Made by a program: the position numbers and the translations under genes. A stretch of DNA of 64,000 bases from Candidatus Accumulibacter propinquus (GTDB taxonomy: Bacteria > Pseudomonadota > Gammaproteobacteria > Burkholderiales > Rhodocyclaceae). Position 1 is the stretch's first letter. The number at the start of each line of letters is the position of its first letter. The stretch spans positions 1 through 64,000 of the forward strand of contig JADKBU010000050.1 in assembly GCA_016714935.1 (NCBI GenBank), in the 5' to 3' direction. The notes under the pieces are model-generated. The model saw only the letters and a program-made list of their open reading frames with translations, was not told where the DNA came from and ran no database searches. Of the stretch, positions 32,002-40,721 are shown piece after piece.

Positions 32002-34589
32002 TGACCACGCGCACTGCCACTTTCGACCGTCAGGCGCTCATTGCCTGTTGTCGGGCACGATTGCAGTCGGGTCAGAGAACGGTGCGTGAGCGCTATCTCT
32101 GCGAAGGCGACGCACCGCGCCTGTTGCACGAGCGCTGCCAACTGATCGACGGCATCCTCTGCGACTTGTGGCAGGCCCTGGAGTTGCCTTCCTCGCTGGC
32201 CTTGGTCGCGGTCGGGGGCTACGGACGCGGCGAACTGTACCCAGCCTCCGATGTCGATATCCTGCTTCTGTTGCCGAATCCACCCGACGAGGCCTTGACC
32301 ACCTCCCTTGAGCGGGCAGTGGCTCTGTTCTACGACATCGGCCTGGAGATCGCCCCCAGCGTGCGTACTCTCGATGAGTGCAGGCGCGCCGCCCTGGACG
32401 ACCTGACGATTCAGACGGCCTTGCTCGAAGCACGTCTGCTTACCGGCAACAGCGTCGTCTTTCAGGAACTCTGCGAGCAACTCATGGAAGACCTTGTGCC
32501 GCAGGCCTTCTTCGAAGCCAAGCGTCTGGAACAGGACGAGCGCCACCGCCGTTACCAGGATTCACCGTACAGCCTCGAACCCAACTGCAAGGAGGCGCCA
32601 GGGGGATTACGCGATCTGCAGACGATCCTGTGGATTGCCCGCGCCGCAGGCTATGGAAATTCCTGGGAAGATCTGGCCCTGCACGGCTTCATCACCCCGG
32701 CGGAAGAGCAGCAACTGCAGCGCAGCGTGAGTTTCCTGCAGCGTCTGCGAACCCGTCTGCACCTGCACGTCAACCGACGCGAAGATCGCCTCCTCTTCGA
32801 TTACCAGACTGCGCTCGCAGAACAGTTGGGTTTCGAGCCCACACCCACCCGCCGCGCCAGCGAGCGACTGATGCAAGGCTATTATCGAACGGCCAAGGAA
32901 GTCACACAGATCAACACCATCCTGCTGCTGAACCTCGGCGCAGCGATATCGCCGCCACCGCAGCAGTTGCCGCAAGCGATCAATGAGCGCTTCCGCAACA
33001 CCTGCGATCTGCTTGATGTGGTCGATGAGGATCTCTTCGGCAGCAACCCTGGCGCCATGCTCGAGGCCTTCTTGTTGATGCAAAGGCATCCCCAGCTGCA
33101 GGGGATGACGGCGCGCACTTTGCGCGCCCTGTGGCATGCCCGCATGCTGATCGACGACAGCTTCCGCCGCTCGCCCGGCAATCGTGCGTGTTTCCTGGAG
33201 ATCCTGAAACAACCGCGCGGGGTACTGCACGAACTCCGGCGGATGAACCAGTTCGGAGTGCTTGGCAGGTACCTGCCCAATTTCGGCAGGATCGTCGGCC
33301 AGATGCAGCATGACCTGTTCCACGTTTACACCGTCGACCAGCATAGCCTGCAGGTCCTGCGCAACCTGCGCCGCTTTCTCGCCGGCGAGTTCGCTCACGA
33401 GTATCCGCTGTGCAGCGAGCTGATCAGTGATTTCCCTCGTCCCTGGGTGCTCTACGTCGCAGCGCTGTTCCACGATATCGCCAAGGGGCGAGGTGGCGAC
33501 CACTCGGAACTTGGTGCCGTCGATGCCGCGAAGTTCTGTGCAGATCACGGCATCGACGCAGAGGACAGCGAACTGATTGTCTGGCTGGTCAGGCGTCATC
33601 TGTTGATGTCCAGCGTTGCCCAGAAACAGGATATCGCCGACCCTGACGTCGTGGGCGCATTTGCCGCGACGGTGAAGGACGAGCGGCAACTGGTGGCCCT
33701 CTATCTGTTCACCGTCGCCGACATTCGCGGTACCAGCCCGAAAGTGTGGAACACATGGAAAGGCCAACTGCTCGAGCAACTCTTCCGGAGCACCTGCCGG
33801 ACCCTGCTCGCCGGCGGCCAGGTGCCCGTCAGACAAGGACTCATCGAGGAACGTCAGCAAGAAGCACTGCGCCTGCTGCGCTACTTCGCACTCCCCGACG
33901 CGGTGCATCAACGCTTGTGGCGGCAACTCGACACGGTATATTTTCTCCGACATTCGGCGGAGGAAATCGCCTGGCACACGCGCGCCCTGCACTATCGAAC
34001 CCGTGTCGAGGAACCGGTGGTCAAGGCACGCGTCAACCCGCAGGGCGAAGGGCTGGAGGTGATGATCTACACGCGCGACCAGCGCGACCTGTTTGCACGG
34101 CTGGTGGGGTTCTTCAGCCGTGCCGGTTACACCATCGTCGATGCCAAGATCCACACCACGCGTCACGGCTACGCGCTGGACAGTTTCATGCTGCTCGACC
34201 TCAGCGATCGCGGCAGCGACCGCGCGATGATCACTTACATCGAGCACGAGTTGAGCGCGCGTCTCAGTCGCCTCAGCCCACCGGAGGCACCAGGCAGCGG
34301 GCGAATCTCGCGTCAGGTGAGGCACTTCCCGGTGCAGCCGCTGGTCACCATCGAACCCGACGAAAAGGGCCTGCACTATGTCCTCTCGGTCAGTGCAGCT
34401 GATCGCCCCGGCCTGCTGTATACGGTTGCCATGACTTTGGCTGCACACAGTGCCAATCTGCACACAGCCAAGATTTCGACGCTCGGCGAACGGGTTGAAG
34501 ATACCTTTCTGCTCAGCGGCGGAGACCTCGGCGACAGCGCCAGCCGCATCAAGCTGGAAAGCGAGTTGCTGGAGCGACTCAAACTCTGA
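32001..34589 (+). CDS. glnD: Bifunctional uridylyltransferase/uridylyl-removing enzyme GlnD
   Basis: 862 residues from GTG 32001. The nucleotidyltransferase site is GGYGRGELYPASDVDILLLL near residue 72, the HD domain for deuridylylation shows LFHDIAKGRGGDHSELGA near 490, and two ACT domains lie at the end (LVGFFSRAGYTIVDAKIHTT; SAADRPGLLYTVAMTLA). GlnD senses glutamine and modifies PII proteins to control nitrogen assimilation. The map-glnD order is usual in betaproteobacteria. A U-rich element follows at 34699. Confidence 0.95.
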   Translation: MTTRTATFDRQALIACCRARLQSGQRTVRERYLCEGDAPRLLHERCQLIDGILCDLWQALELPSSLALVAVGGYGRGELYPASDVDILLLLPNPPDEALTTSLERAVALFYDIGLEIAPSVRTLDECRRAALDDLTIQTALLEARLLTGNSVVFQELCEQLMEDLVPQAFFEAKRLEQDERHRRYQDSPYSLEPNCKEAPGGLRDLQTILWIARAAGYGNSWEDLALHGFITPAEEQQLQRSVSFLQRLRTRLHLHVNRREDRLLFDYQTALAEQLGFEPTPTRRASERLMQGYYRTAKEVTQINTILLLNLGAAISPPPQQLPQAINERFRNTCDLLDVVDEDLFGSNPGAMLEAFLLMQRHPQLQGMTARTLRALWHARMLIDDSFRRSPGNRACFLEILKQPRGVLHELRRMNQFGVLGRYLPNFGRIVGQMQHDLFHVYTVDQHSLQVLRNLRRFLAGEFAHEYPLCSELISDFPRPWVLYVAALFHDIAKGRGGDHSELGAVDAAKFCADHGIDAEDSELIVWLVRRHLLMSSVAQKQDIADPDVVGAFAATVKDERQLVALYLFTVADIRGTSPKVWNTWKGQLLEQLFRSTCRTLLAGGQVPVRQGLIEERQQEALRLLRYFALPDAVHQRLWRQLDTVYFLRHSAEEIAWHTRALHYRTRVEEPVVKARVNPQGEGLEVMIYTRDQRDLFARLVGFFSRAGYTIVDAKIHTTRHGYALDSFMLLDLSDRGSDRAMITYIEHELSARLSRLSPPEAPGSGRISRQVRHFPVQPLVTIEPDEKGLHYVLSVSAADRPGLLYTVAMTLAAHSANLHTAKISTLGERVEDTFLLSGGDLGDSASRIKLESELLERLKL

Positions 34590-35047
34590 GCATGTTTGCG
34601 CACCGGCGGTACCCCGGGCTTGGCTGCCCGTCAGAAAATCCCCGCGGCAGGCACCAGGGCGAAACGATGGCAGGACAAACGACGGTTCAAAGTGTCGGTT
34701 TTTTTTACACACGCATCAGCCACCCCCTTCCAGCGATTCGGAAATCAAGGCTAATGCAATGATTTAGTTGGCTGTCTTCTGAAAGCACAACAATTGGTAC
34801 AGAATATGCTTATTCTTTGACGAAACCTGACTCGGAGGCACAAAACCCAGGGCCTAGATCGACTCGATTCTGCCCATCGGGCAAAAGCGTGATGAAGTCC
34901 GCAAGCACTCCGCTTGGTCAGCACTAAAATACATGGGTGCACAAATGAATCGGTCTCGGTATTGGCTTAGTGCCTGCAGCGGTGGAGACTGAAGTGAAAT
35001 TCATCGATTCGTACCGGCGGGACGAGACAACTGACGAGGATGGCAAG
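34590..35047 (+). other. Gap after glnD holding a cluster of small hairpins
   Basis: No protein gene is convincing here. Besides the weak terminator, 34820-34930 is dense in short inverted repeats: ATCG/CGAT at 34858-34868, TGCCC/GGGCA at 34871-34883 and CAAGC/GCTTG at 34902-34916. The stretch AAACC, ACAAAACC and GGGCCTA at 34824-34856 loosely recalls a GEMM core, but the conserved ACGCAAAGCC is not intact. It could be a structured leader of the downstream small-polypeptide operon. Longer N-terminal readings of that gene from GTG 34970 or 34994 would use the end of this gap. Confidence 0.35.
34680..34706 (+). terminator. Weak hairpin with eight-T run after glnD
   Basis: CGAC (34680-34683) can pair with GTCG (34694-34697), and eight T follow at 34699-34706. 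The stem is short, so termination efficiency is doubtful, but the position 110 bases after glnD is appropriate. Confidence 0.4.
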
Positions 35048-35578
35048 ATGGCTACCGAAAATGACGATACAAAGGAGCTGCTTTTGACACGGTTGGACCG
35101 CGTTCAGAGTCGTTCGGGAGAAGCTGCAATGAAGAGTACGGAAGCAGATGGCAACGCGCTACAGACCCTCGGGTCCTCGCCGACAAAAACAATGACCGGG
35201 AACCCCGTGCAGCTTGCCGCTGTGCAGCCTGACATCAGGAGAAGGCGCCTGGTTCGTGGTGTAGCGGCGGTTGCGCCGATGGTTCTCACCTTGCGTAGTG
35301 GCGCGCTGGCGGCTGCATCCTGCACCGGAGCAAAAATCATCTCCATCGACAGCAGTGGCCAGATCGATCCCGTCGGTCTCAATGATACCGACGTGTGCTT
35401 CACCGACCAGCAGGTATGCACAGGATATCCTCTGAGCGGCCCCACCAAGATCGAATCAGGAACCCGCGTCGGTCAAATCGCCCCGACCTATCCCGGCGGT
35501 CCCTATGCTTGCGGCAACCTCAAGAGCACCAACGTGGCGATCCTCAGTTCAGCCAGCGCATCCTCCCTCACCGCCTGA
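35048..35578 (+). CDS. Small cysteine-containing polypeptide with twin-arginine-like segment (putative precursor)
   Basis: 176 residues from ATG 35048, which has GAGGA seven bases upstream; GTG 34994 (with GGTGGAG) and ATG 35129 are alternatives. The first 90 residues are polar. Then comes DIRRRRLVRGVAAVAPMVLT and SGALAAASC: basic residues, a short hydrophobic run and an AxA-like end, like a Tat signal placed internally. The last 70 residues contain four Cys (ASC, DVC, QQVC, YAC) and many Gly, Ser and Pro. It precedes PqqD-, HprK- and nucleotidyltransferase-like genes, so it may be the substrate of that system (inference). No known function. Confidence 0.55.
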   Translation: MATENDDTKELLLTRLDRVQSRSGEAAMKSTEADGNALQTLGSSPTKTMTGNPVQLAAVQPDIRRRRLVRGVAAVAPMVLTLRSGALAAASCTGAKIISIDSSGQIDPVGLNDTDVCFTDQQVCTGYPLSGPTKIESGTRVGQIAPTYPGGPYACGNLKSTNVAILSSASASSLTA

Positions 35579-35671
35579 CAAGTTCTTGCGATGGGCAATT
35601 GCCCGGACGGGGAATGACCGGCGCCTGGACCCGTCCCGGCGGGCGGCTTCAGCTTCCGTAAGGCAGACTCG

Positions 35672-35962
35672 ATGATGCTGGTGTCTGCTGGTCGCAGACT
35701 GCTGTGGCAGGAGTGGGATGATCATTTTTTGGTCTTTCAAGCTTCATCGGCCGAAACCCACGTTTTCAATGAAACCACGGCATTGATTCTGCGCTGCCTG
35801 GAAGAAGGTCCGCGGTCGGTTGCGGAGGTTAAAGCCTGGACCGAGGTCGCTCTCGACGCCGCGCCCGGCGAGTTGGGTGCCGACGAGTTTGACTTCGCGA
35901 CGCGAAGACTCGAAGAACTGGGCCTGATTGAGTACCTGGACGAGACAGTTGCCACTCAATGA
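35672..35962 (+). CDS. PqqD-family peptide carrier protein (HPr-rel-A system type)
   Basis: 96 residues. The PqqD-like fold is suggested by VFQASSAETHVFNETTALIL and CLEEGPRSVAEVKAW, then FATRRLEELGLIEYL, the winged-helix-like pattern in which PqqD-type proteins hold a precursor leader peptide for modification. The ATG at 35672 has AAGG eight bases upstream. The end overlaps the kinase gene by four bases. Proteins of this kind with an HprK-like neighbour are known in NCBI family naming as the HPr-rel-A system, whose function is unknown. Confidence 0.75.
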   Translation: MMLVSAGRRLLWQEWDDHFLVFQASSAETHVFNETTALILRCLEEGPRSVAEVKAWTEVALDAAPGELGADEFDFATRRLEELGLIEYLDETVATQ

Positions 35963-36876
35963 TTATCGGTGACCTGAGTCGCCAGGAATTCCAGGAGCTC
36001 CTGGCGGGCAAGGGGCTGGGCATTCAGTTCGGCCCCTTCAACCTCAGGATTCGCTCGAATCTCAAGTCTTTCGCCGCCCTCGCGTACCAGCTCTATGAGC
36101 CGTATCCCTTGCTCACCGCGGCGGTCATCAGCGACTTTCACGTCGACATGAACAGTCCGCCCGGACTACGCCGCTGGCTACGTCCACAGGCCTGTTTCGC
36201 CATCGATGGACATTCCCCTTTCGCCCCCTACACCGTGGAGCATGCCTTTCCAGCCCTGGAATGGGGCATCAACTGGTGTGTAGCCACGCGCGCGCATCAC
36301 CTGCTGATGCTGCATTCAGCAGTGGTCGAACGCAACGGCCAGGCAATGCTCTTCCCGGCCTGGCCCGGCCATGGCAAGTCCACACTGTGTACCGCGCTGG
36401 TGCATTCGGGCTGGCGCCTGCTCTCCGACGAGTTCGGCCTGGTGCGGCCCGAGGATGGCATGTTGTTGCCCTTGCCGCGGCTGATTTCTCTGAAGAACGA
36501 CTCCATCGACGTGATCAGACACTTCCGGCCGGAGGCGATCATTGGGCCATCGTTCCAGGAGACCCGCAAGGGCACAGTGGCGCACGTACGCCCCCCCGTG
36601 GACAGCATCAAACGAGCACAGGAGCCGGCCAGACCCCGCTGCTTCGTCTTTCCACGCTGGATCGCCGGGGCGCCGTTCACTCTGGAAGCCATGCCGAAGA
36701 GCCAGGCCTTCCTGATGGTCGCGACCAACGCCTTCAATTACGAGGTCCTGGACGAAATCGCCTTTCGTCTTGTCATCGACATGGTCAATAGCTGCGATTG
36801 CTACTCCCTGAGATACTCCAACCTCGACGAGGCAATGGCTGCACTCGACGAATTGTCCCGTTCCTTCGATGCCTAA
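35959..36876 (+). CDS. HprK-related kinase A
   Basis: 305 residues. The Walker A loop FPAWPGHGKSTLCTALVHSG lies near residue 131, followed by WRLLSDEFGLVRPEDG, a match to HPr kinase/phosphorylase architecture (P-loop with a nearby acidic catalytic residue). The N-terminal 110 residues are specific to this sub-family. HprK itself phosphorylates Ser46 of HPr, but no HPr gene is here, so the target may be the small polypeptide or the PqqD-like protein (inference). It overlaps both neighbouring genes by 4-8 bases. Confidence 0.8.
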   Translation: MIIGDLSRQEFQELLAGKGLGIQFGPFNLRIRSNLKSFAALAYQLYEPYPLLTAAVISDFHVDMNSPPGLRRWLRPQACFAIDGHSPFAPYTVEHAFPALEWGINWCVATRAHHLLMLHSAVVERNGQAMLFPAWPGHGKSTLCTALVHSGWRLLSDEFGLVRPEDGMLLPLPRLISLKNDSIDVIRHFRPEAIIGPSFQETRKGTVAHVRPPVDSIKRAQEPARPRCFVFPRWIAGAPFTLEAMPKSQAFLMVATNAFNYEVLDEIAFRLVIDMVNSCDCYSLRYSNLDEAMAALDELSRSFDA

Positions 36877-38013
36877 GCTGGCCAACGCAACCCAACGCGC
36901 GCAGAAGCTGCTGCTCGAAGCCCTGAAGTCGCCGGAGAATCTGCCCGCGTTGCCACCAGCCGACTGGGAGTTGCTGCTGCGCGTCGCGCGTCGCGCCAGG
37001 CTGCTCGGAAGGCTGGAGTCCGACCTCTCGCGTGCGGGTCTGCTCGGGGACATCCCGCCCAGAGCGGCAAACCACTTGAAAGCTGCCCGCAACGTCATCG
37101 AGCATCGAAAAACCCTGGTGTCGTGGGAAGTGAACCGCATCGTCTGGGCGCTCAAGGGCACCCAGGTATCGCTGATCCTGCTCAAGGGGCCGGCTATCTG
37201 CTGGCTGGGCTTCCCCCGGCACGCGGCCGGATCTTCGCTGACGTCGACCTCCTGGTACCCGAGGACCAGATCCGGGAAGTCGAGGACAGACTGATCGGCC
37301 GCGGCTGGTTCAAGACCCAGATCGACCCTTACGACGACCGATACTACCGTGTATGGATGCATGAAATCCCTCCGCTCCGTCATCAGGAGCGAGGCACCGA
37401 AATCGACATCCACCACCGACTCCTGCCGAGAACCAGCCACCTGAAATCCGACCCGGCACCGCTGTTCGCGGCGGCGCTGCCACTTGCCGAGCCACGCCTG
37501 CGTGTACTCGCACCGACCGACATGGTGCTGCATGCGCTGGTGCATCTGTTTCTCGAGGGCGATCCGGACGAAGGTCTGCGCCTGCGAGATCTGGTCGATG
37601 TTCATGATCTGCTCTGCCACTTCGCTCAACAGCCCGGCTTCTGGGCCAGCCTGGTGGCGCGCGCACATGAACTGGGTTTCGAACGTCCTTTGTTCTACGG
37701 GCTGCAGCATGCTCAGCGTCTGTTCGCCACGCCAGTCCCCGCCGAGACGCTGCAAAACCTTGCGAGCGCCGCGCCCCTCTGGCCGATCCGGAAACTGATG
37801 GAGGGCTTGATCAATCGGGCGCTGCTGCCTGGACATCCAGACCATCCCAGCCGCTCGACAAGCCTCGCCCGCTGGCTGATCTACGTGCGCGCCCACTGGT
37901 TACGGATGCCACCGATCCTGCTGACCCGGCATCTCTGGTTCAAGGCGTGGCTACGCTTTCGCGGCGTCCGCAAGCGCGTCGACCTCGCCCAACTCGACCT
38001 CAAACAGCAGTAG
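36869..38013 (+). pseudogene. Nucleotidyltransferase-family protein, interrupted by a one-base slip
   Basis: Two overlapping frames make one protein. The first runs from ATG 36869 through SLILLKGPAICWLGFP; the second continues with ARGRIFADVDLLVPEDQI and DIHHRLLPRTSH to the stop at 38013. They meet at CCCCC, 37213-37217; with one extra C the product is about 381 residues. The KGxA...R.F.DVDLLV pattern is the nucleotidyltransferase family fold linked to HprK-like kinases. A minus-one slip on CCC would also restore the frame. So this is sequencing error, decay or regulated slippage; I cannot tell which. Confidence 0.75.
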
Positions 38014-38422
38014 CCGGCAATCCGAGACGCTCGCCATGGCGCGGGTGCGAACATCGGAAGTCACTCACTGCAACACATGAGGCAAGTCGGGCAAGCCGTT
38101 ACGACGAGCAACGGCTGCCTGCCTACGCAACGGGGAATTGAGCCTTTCGGGCCAAGTCTGATCGCCGGCATATGCCGACGTGGCTGCCAGTTAGTTCAGG
38201 ACGCCTCTGTGCCCAGATTCGGGGATTTGGTGAATTCGGCTTACCGGAATCACCTGCCGCCTCGCTGGACTACGTCTCGGCTTGGCTCATGCGCCACCAT
38301 CCAGCCGTTTATTTTTTGTACAGATCAACAGGCTGCTATTCCCCGTCGCAGCTGGCGCAGGACGAGCGACGGCATGCAGAACAGCACGCAGTTGCCGGAA
38401 AACACCGCCGCCCCTGGATCAC
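38014..38422. other. Gap between the nucleotidyltransferase and rimO, no gene supported
   Basis: Both flanking genes point into this 409-base gap, so it should contain terminators for each. Short open frames exist (for example 38172-38453) but none shows a ribosome site, composition or motif that makes it credible. A TTTATTTTTTG run at about 38310-38320 is the only AT-rich spot; I see no strong hairpin before it. It may be decayed sequence. Confidence 0.4.
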
Positions 38423-39748
38423 TCAGACCACACTGGCAATGACTTCGGCGTAGAGATCGTGCTCGTCCGCGTCGAGCACGCGCACGCGCAGGAAATCTCC
38501 GGCCTCGGCGTCGAAGAAGTCATTGAGGAAAACCAGGCCATCGATTTCCGGCGCGTCTGCGGTGGACCGGGCGATCGTTCCCTCATCGTCCACCTCGTCG
38601 ACCAGGACCTCGATTTCACGCCCGATCTTCGCCGCCAGCAACTCCGCGGAAATATCTTCCTGCAATTCCATCAGACGCTGCCGGCGCTCTTCGCGAACCT
38701 CGTCCGGAACCGCGCCGGAAAAGTCATTGGCGGCCGCACCGTCAACAGGAGAATAGGCAAAACAGCCGACGCGATCCAGACGAGCCTCGCTGATGAAAGC
38801 CAGCAGTTCTTCGAAATCGGCCTCGGTTTCACCGGGAAAACCGGTGATGAAGGTACTGCGAATCGTCAATTCGGGACAAACAGCCCGCCATGCGCGCAGG
38901 CGTTCGAGGTTATTCTCGGCACTCGCCGGACGCTTCATGGCCGTCAGGATACGCGCGCTGGCGTGCTGGAAGGGCACATCGAGATACGGTAGCAGCCTGC
39001 CCTCGGCCATCAACGGCACCAACGCATCCACGCTGGGATACGGATAGACGTAATGCAAGCGTACCCAGATACCCAACTCCGCCAAGGCCTCGCAGAGTTC
39101 GCGCAGCCGGGTCCGGACCGGACGACCGCCGACAAAGCCGGTTCGATACTTGACATCCACCCCGTAAGCACTGGTGTCCTGCGAGATCACCAGGAGTTCG
39201 CGCACACCCGCTTCGGCCAGGGTCCTGGCTTCCTGCAGCACGTCGCCGATCGGCCGGCTGACCAATGGGCCACGCATCGCCGGAATGATGCAGAAGGTGC
39301 AACTGTGATTGCAGCCTTCGGCGATCTTCAGGTAGGCAAAATGCTGCGGTGTCAGTTTGATGCCCTGCGGAGGGAGCAGACTGGTGAACGGATCGTGCGG
39401 CTGCGGCAAATGGGCATGCACGTGTTGCAGCACCTCGTCCGCCGCATGCGGACCGGTTACCGCCAGCACTTGCGGGTGCGCCTTGCGGATCACCTCTTCC
39501 CGGGCCCCCAGGCAGCCGGTGACAATCACTTTACCGTTCGCGGTCAACGCCTCGCCGATGGCATCGAGCGACTCCTCGACGGCGGCATCGATGAAGCCGC
39601 AGGTATTGACCACCACCAGATCGGCCCCTTCGTACGAAGGCGAGATCAGATAACCCTCAGCGCGCAGCCTGGTGAGAATCTGTTCCGAGTCAACAAGGGC
39701 TTTCGGGCACCCTAACGAGACGAACCCGACATTTTTCGGTTTGGACAT
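38423..39748 (-). CDS. rimO: Ribosomal protein S12 methylthiotransferase RimO
   Basis: 441 residues. N-terminal UPF0004 cluster ligands in FVSLGCPKALVDSE, VVVNTCGFIDAA and GCLGAREEV; the radical SAM motif is EGCNHSCTFCIIPAMRGPLV (CxxxCxxC); a TRAM domain lies near 375-438. RimO adds a methylthio group to an Asp of S12. Length and motifs are standard. It stands alone, with the FmdE-like gene upstream 73 bases away on the same strand. Confidence 0.95.
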   Translation of the reverse strand: MSKPKNVGFVSLGCPKALVDSEQILTRLRAEGYLISPSYEGADLVVVNTCGFIDAAVEESLDAIGEALTANGKVIVTGCLGAREEVIRKAHPQVLAVTGPHAADEVLQHVHAHLPQPHDPFTSLLPPQGIKLTPQHFAYLKIAEGCNHSCTFCIIPAMRGPLVSRPIGDVLQEARTLAEAGVRELLVISQDTSAYGVDVKYRTGFVGGRPVRTRLRELCEALAELGIWVRLHYVYPYPSVDALVPLMAEGRLLPYLDVPFQHASARILTAMKRPASAENNLERLRAWRAVCPELTIRSTFITGFPGETEADFEELLAFISEARLDRVGCFAYSPVDGAAANDFSGAVPDEVREERRQRLMELQEDISAELLAAKIGREIEVLVDEVDDEGTIARSTADAPEIDGLVFLNDFFDAEAGDFLRVRVLDADEHDLYAEVIASVV

Positions 39749-39821
39749 GAACTACGGCTCAGATTGAAAGGGCAGAGTATACAGCCCCACTCGCCGCTCC
39801 GACCCGAACCCACAACACGCT

Positions 39822-40565
39822 TCAGCAATCGCCGGCCTCATCTTCCCCAAAGAAGCCGGAAAACTCGTGGGCGTAGCAAGGCGGCGATGAGTATTGCGCG
39901 ATCGACTCGCCTCGCGCGCACTCGCCGTCGTTCATGGGGACAGTTGTCGTATCGCCCGGAAGACAGTGAATCACGAACACCTTGTTGTCCTGGCCGTGAT
40001 CGAGCAAGGTACGCCGCACCCGATCCTGCCAGATTGCTCCAAAGCGTCGCTGCTCCTCGGGATCGGCCTGCCCACTCAGGCTGCGCTGCAGCAGCAAGGC
40101 CATCGCAGGATCGCTGGGTACTTGTCGGACATGCGCGGCAACGTCAACATGTGCACCGGTATCGGTGCGTGTGAAACGCATATCGAGCTGCAGGTCGACG
40201 TTGAAGAGCAGGAGGTTGCGCCGGTCGAAGCGTCCGGCCAAGCCTTTGAAACCCGTGTCGCTGGTCGCGCCGGTGAGCAGCGACACGATGTTCGCCATGA
40301 CGCCAGTCACCCCGAACGTTCGATCTTCGCGAAATTCGACACGGATGCCGCCACGTTCCGGGAGTTCTCCACGATACAGCGCGCCCAGCGCCCGGTAGGT
40401 CAGCCAGTACGCGCTCGCCACCGTCGGGCACGAATGTCCGGCGAGCTTGACCGCATCAATGTAGCCGTACTCGATCACGCCATCCTCGACGGCGCCAAGG
40501 AACGCTGCCAGTGGGTCGCGCATTCTCAAGCGCGGCACGGCATCGAAAAACTCTGGGTAAGACAT
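39822..40565 (-). CDS. FmdE-family (formylmethanofuran dehydrogenase subunit E-like) protein
   Basis: 247 residues from ATG 40565 with AAGGAG six bases upstream. The FmdE core is visible: VKLAGHSCPTVASAYWLTYR with the conserved Cys, RALGALYRGELPERGGIRV, and TGATSDTGFKGLAGRF. FmdE-like proteins occur widely in bacteria without methanofuran enzymes and their role is unknown; a metal-binding or oxidoreductase link is usual. C-terminal CLPGD and HEFSGFFGEDE add no clear domain. Its promoter region overlaps the EAL remnant. Confidence 0.75.
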   Translation of the reverse strand: MSYPEFFDAVPRLRMRDPLAAFLGAVEDGVIEYGYIDAVKLAGHSCPTVASAYWLTYRALGALYRGELPERGGIRVEFREDRTFGVTGVMANIVSLLTGATSDTGFKGLAGRFDRRNLLLFNVDLQLDMRFTRTDTGAHVDVAAHVRQVPSDPAMALLLQRSLSGQADPEEQRRFGAIWQDRVRRTLLDHGQDNKVFVIHCLPGDTTTVPMNDGECARGESIAQYSSPPCYAHEFSGFFGEDEAGDC

Positions 40566-40583
40566 GGCATTCTCCTTGTTTAC

Positions 40584-40721
40584 TCTGCCGAAGGCGTGGA
40601 AACCGAGGCGCAGTGCGAATTACTCGAAGCACACGGATGCCATGCCTGTCAGGGTTATCTGTTCAGCCGCCCTTTGCCGATCGAAGACCTGGCGTTGTTG
40701 CTGCCCGACAGTGCTGGATGA
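40584..40721 (+). pseudogene. C-terminal remnant of an EAL-domain c-di-GMP phosphodiesterase
   Basis: 46 codons read AEGVETEAQCELLEAHGC, then CQGYLFSRPLPIEDL and a stop at 40719-40721. This is the conserved end of EAL domains (AEGVET and GYxFSxPxP). Nothing of the EAL motif or upstream catalytic parts is present; the frame before 40584 reads antisense to the FmdE-like gene start. It therefore looks like a leftover from deletion or rearrangement. It overlaps the end of the alpha/beta hydrolase on the other strand. Confidence 0.8.

Noticed and set aside
38172..38453. A 93-residue protein in the gap before rimO
   Set aside because: No ribosome site, no family features and it overlaps the end of rimO.
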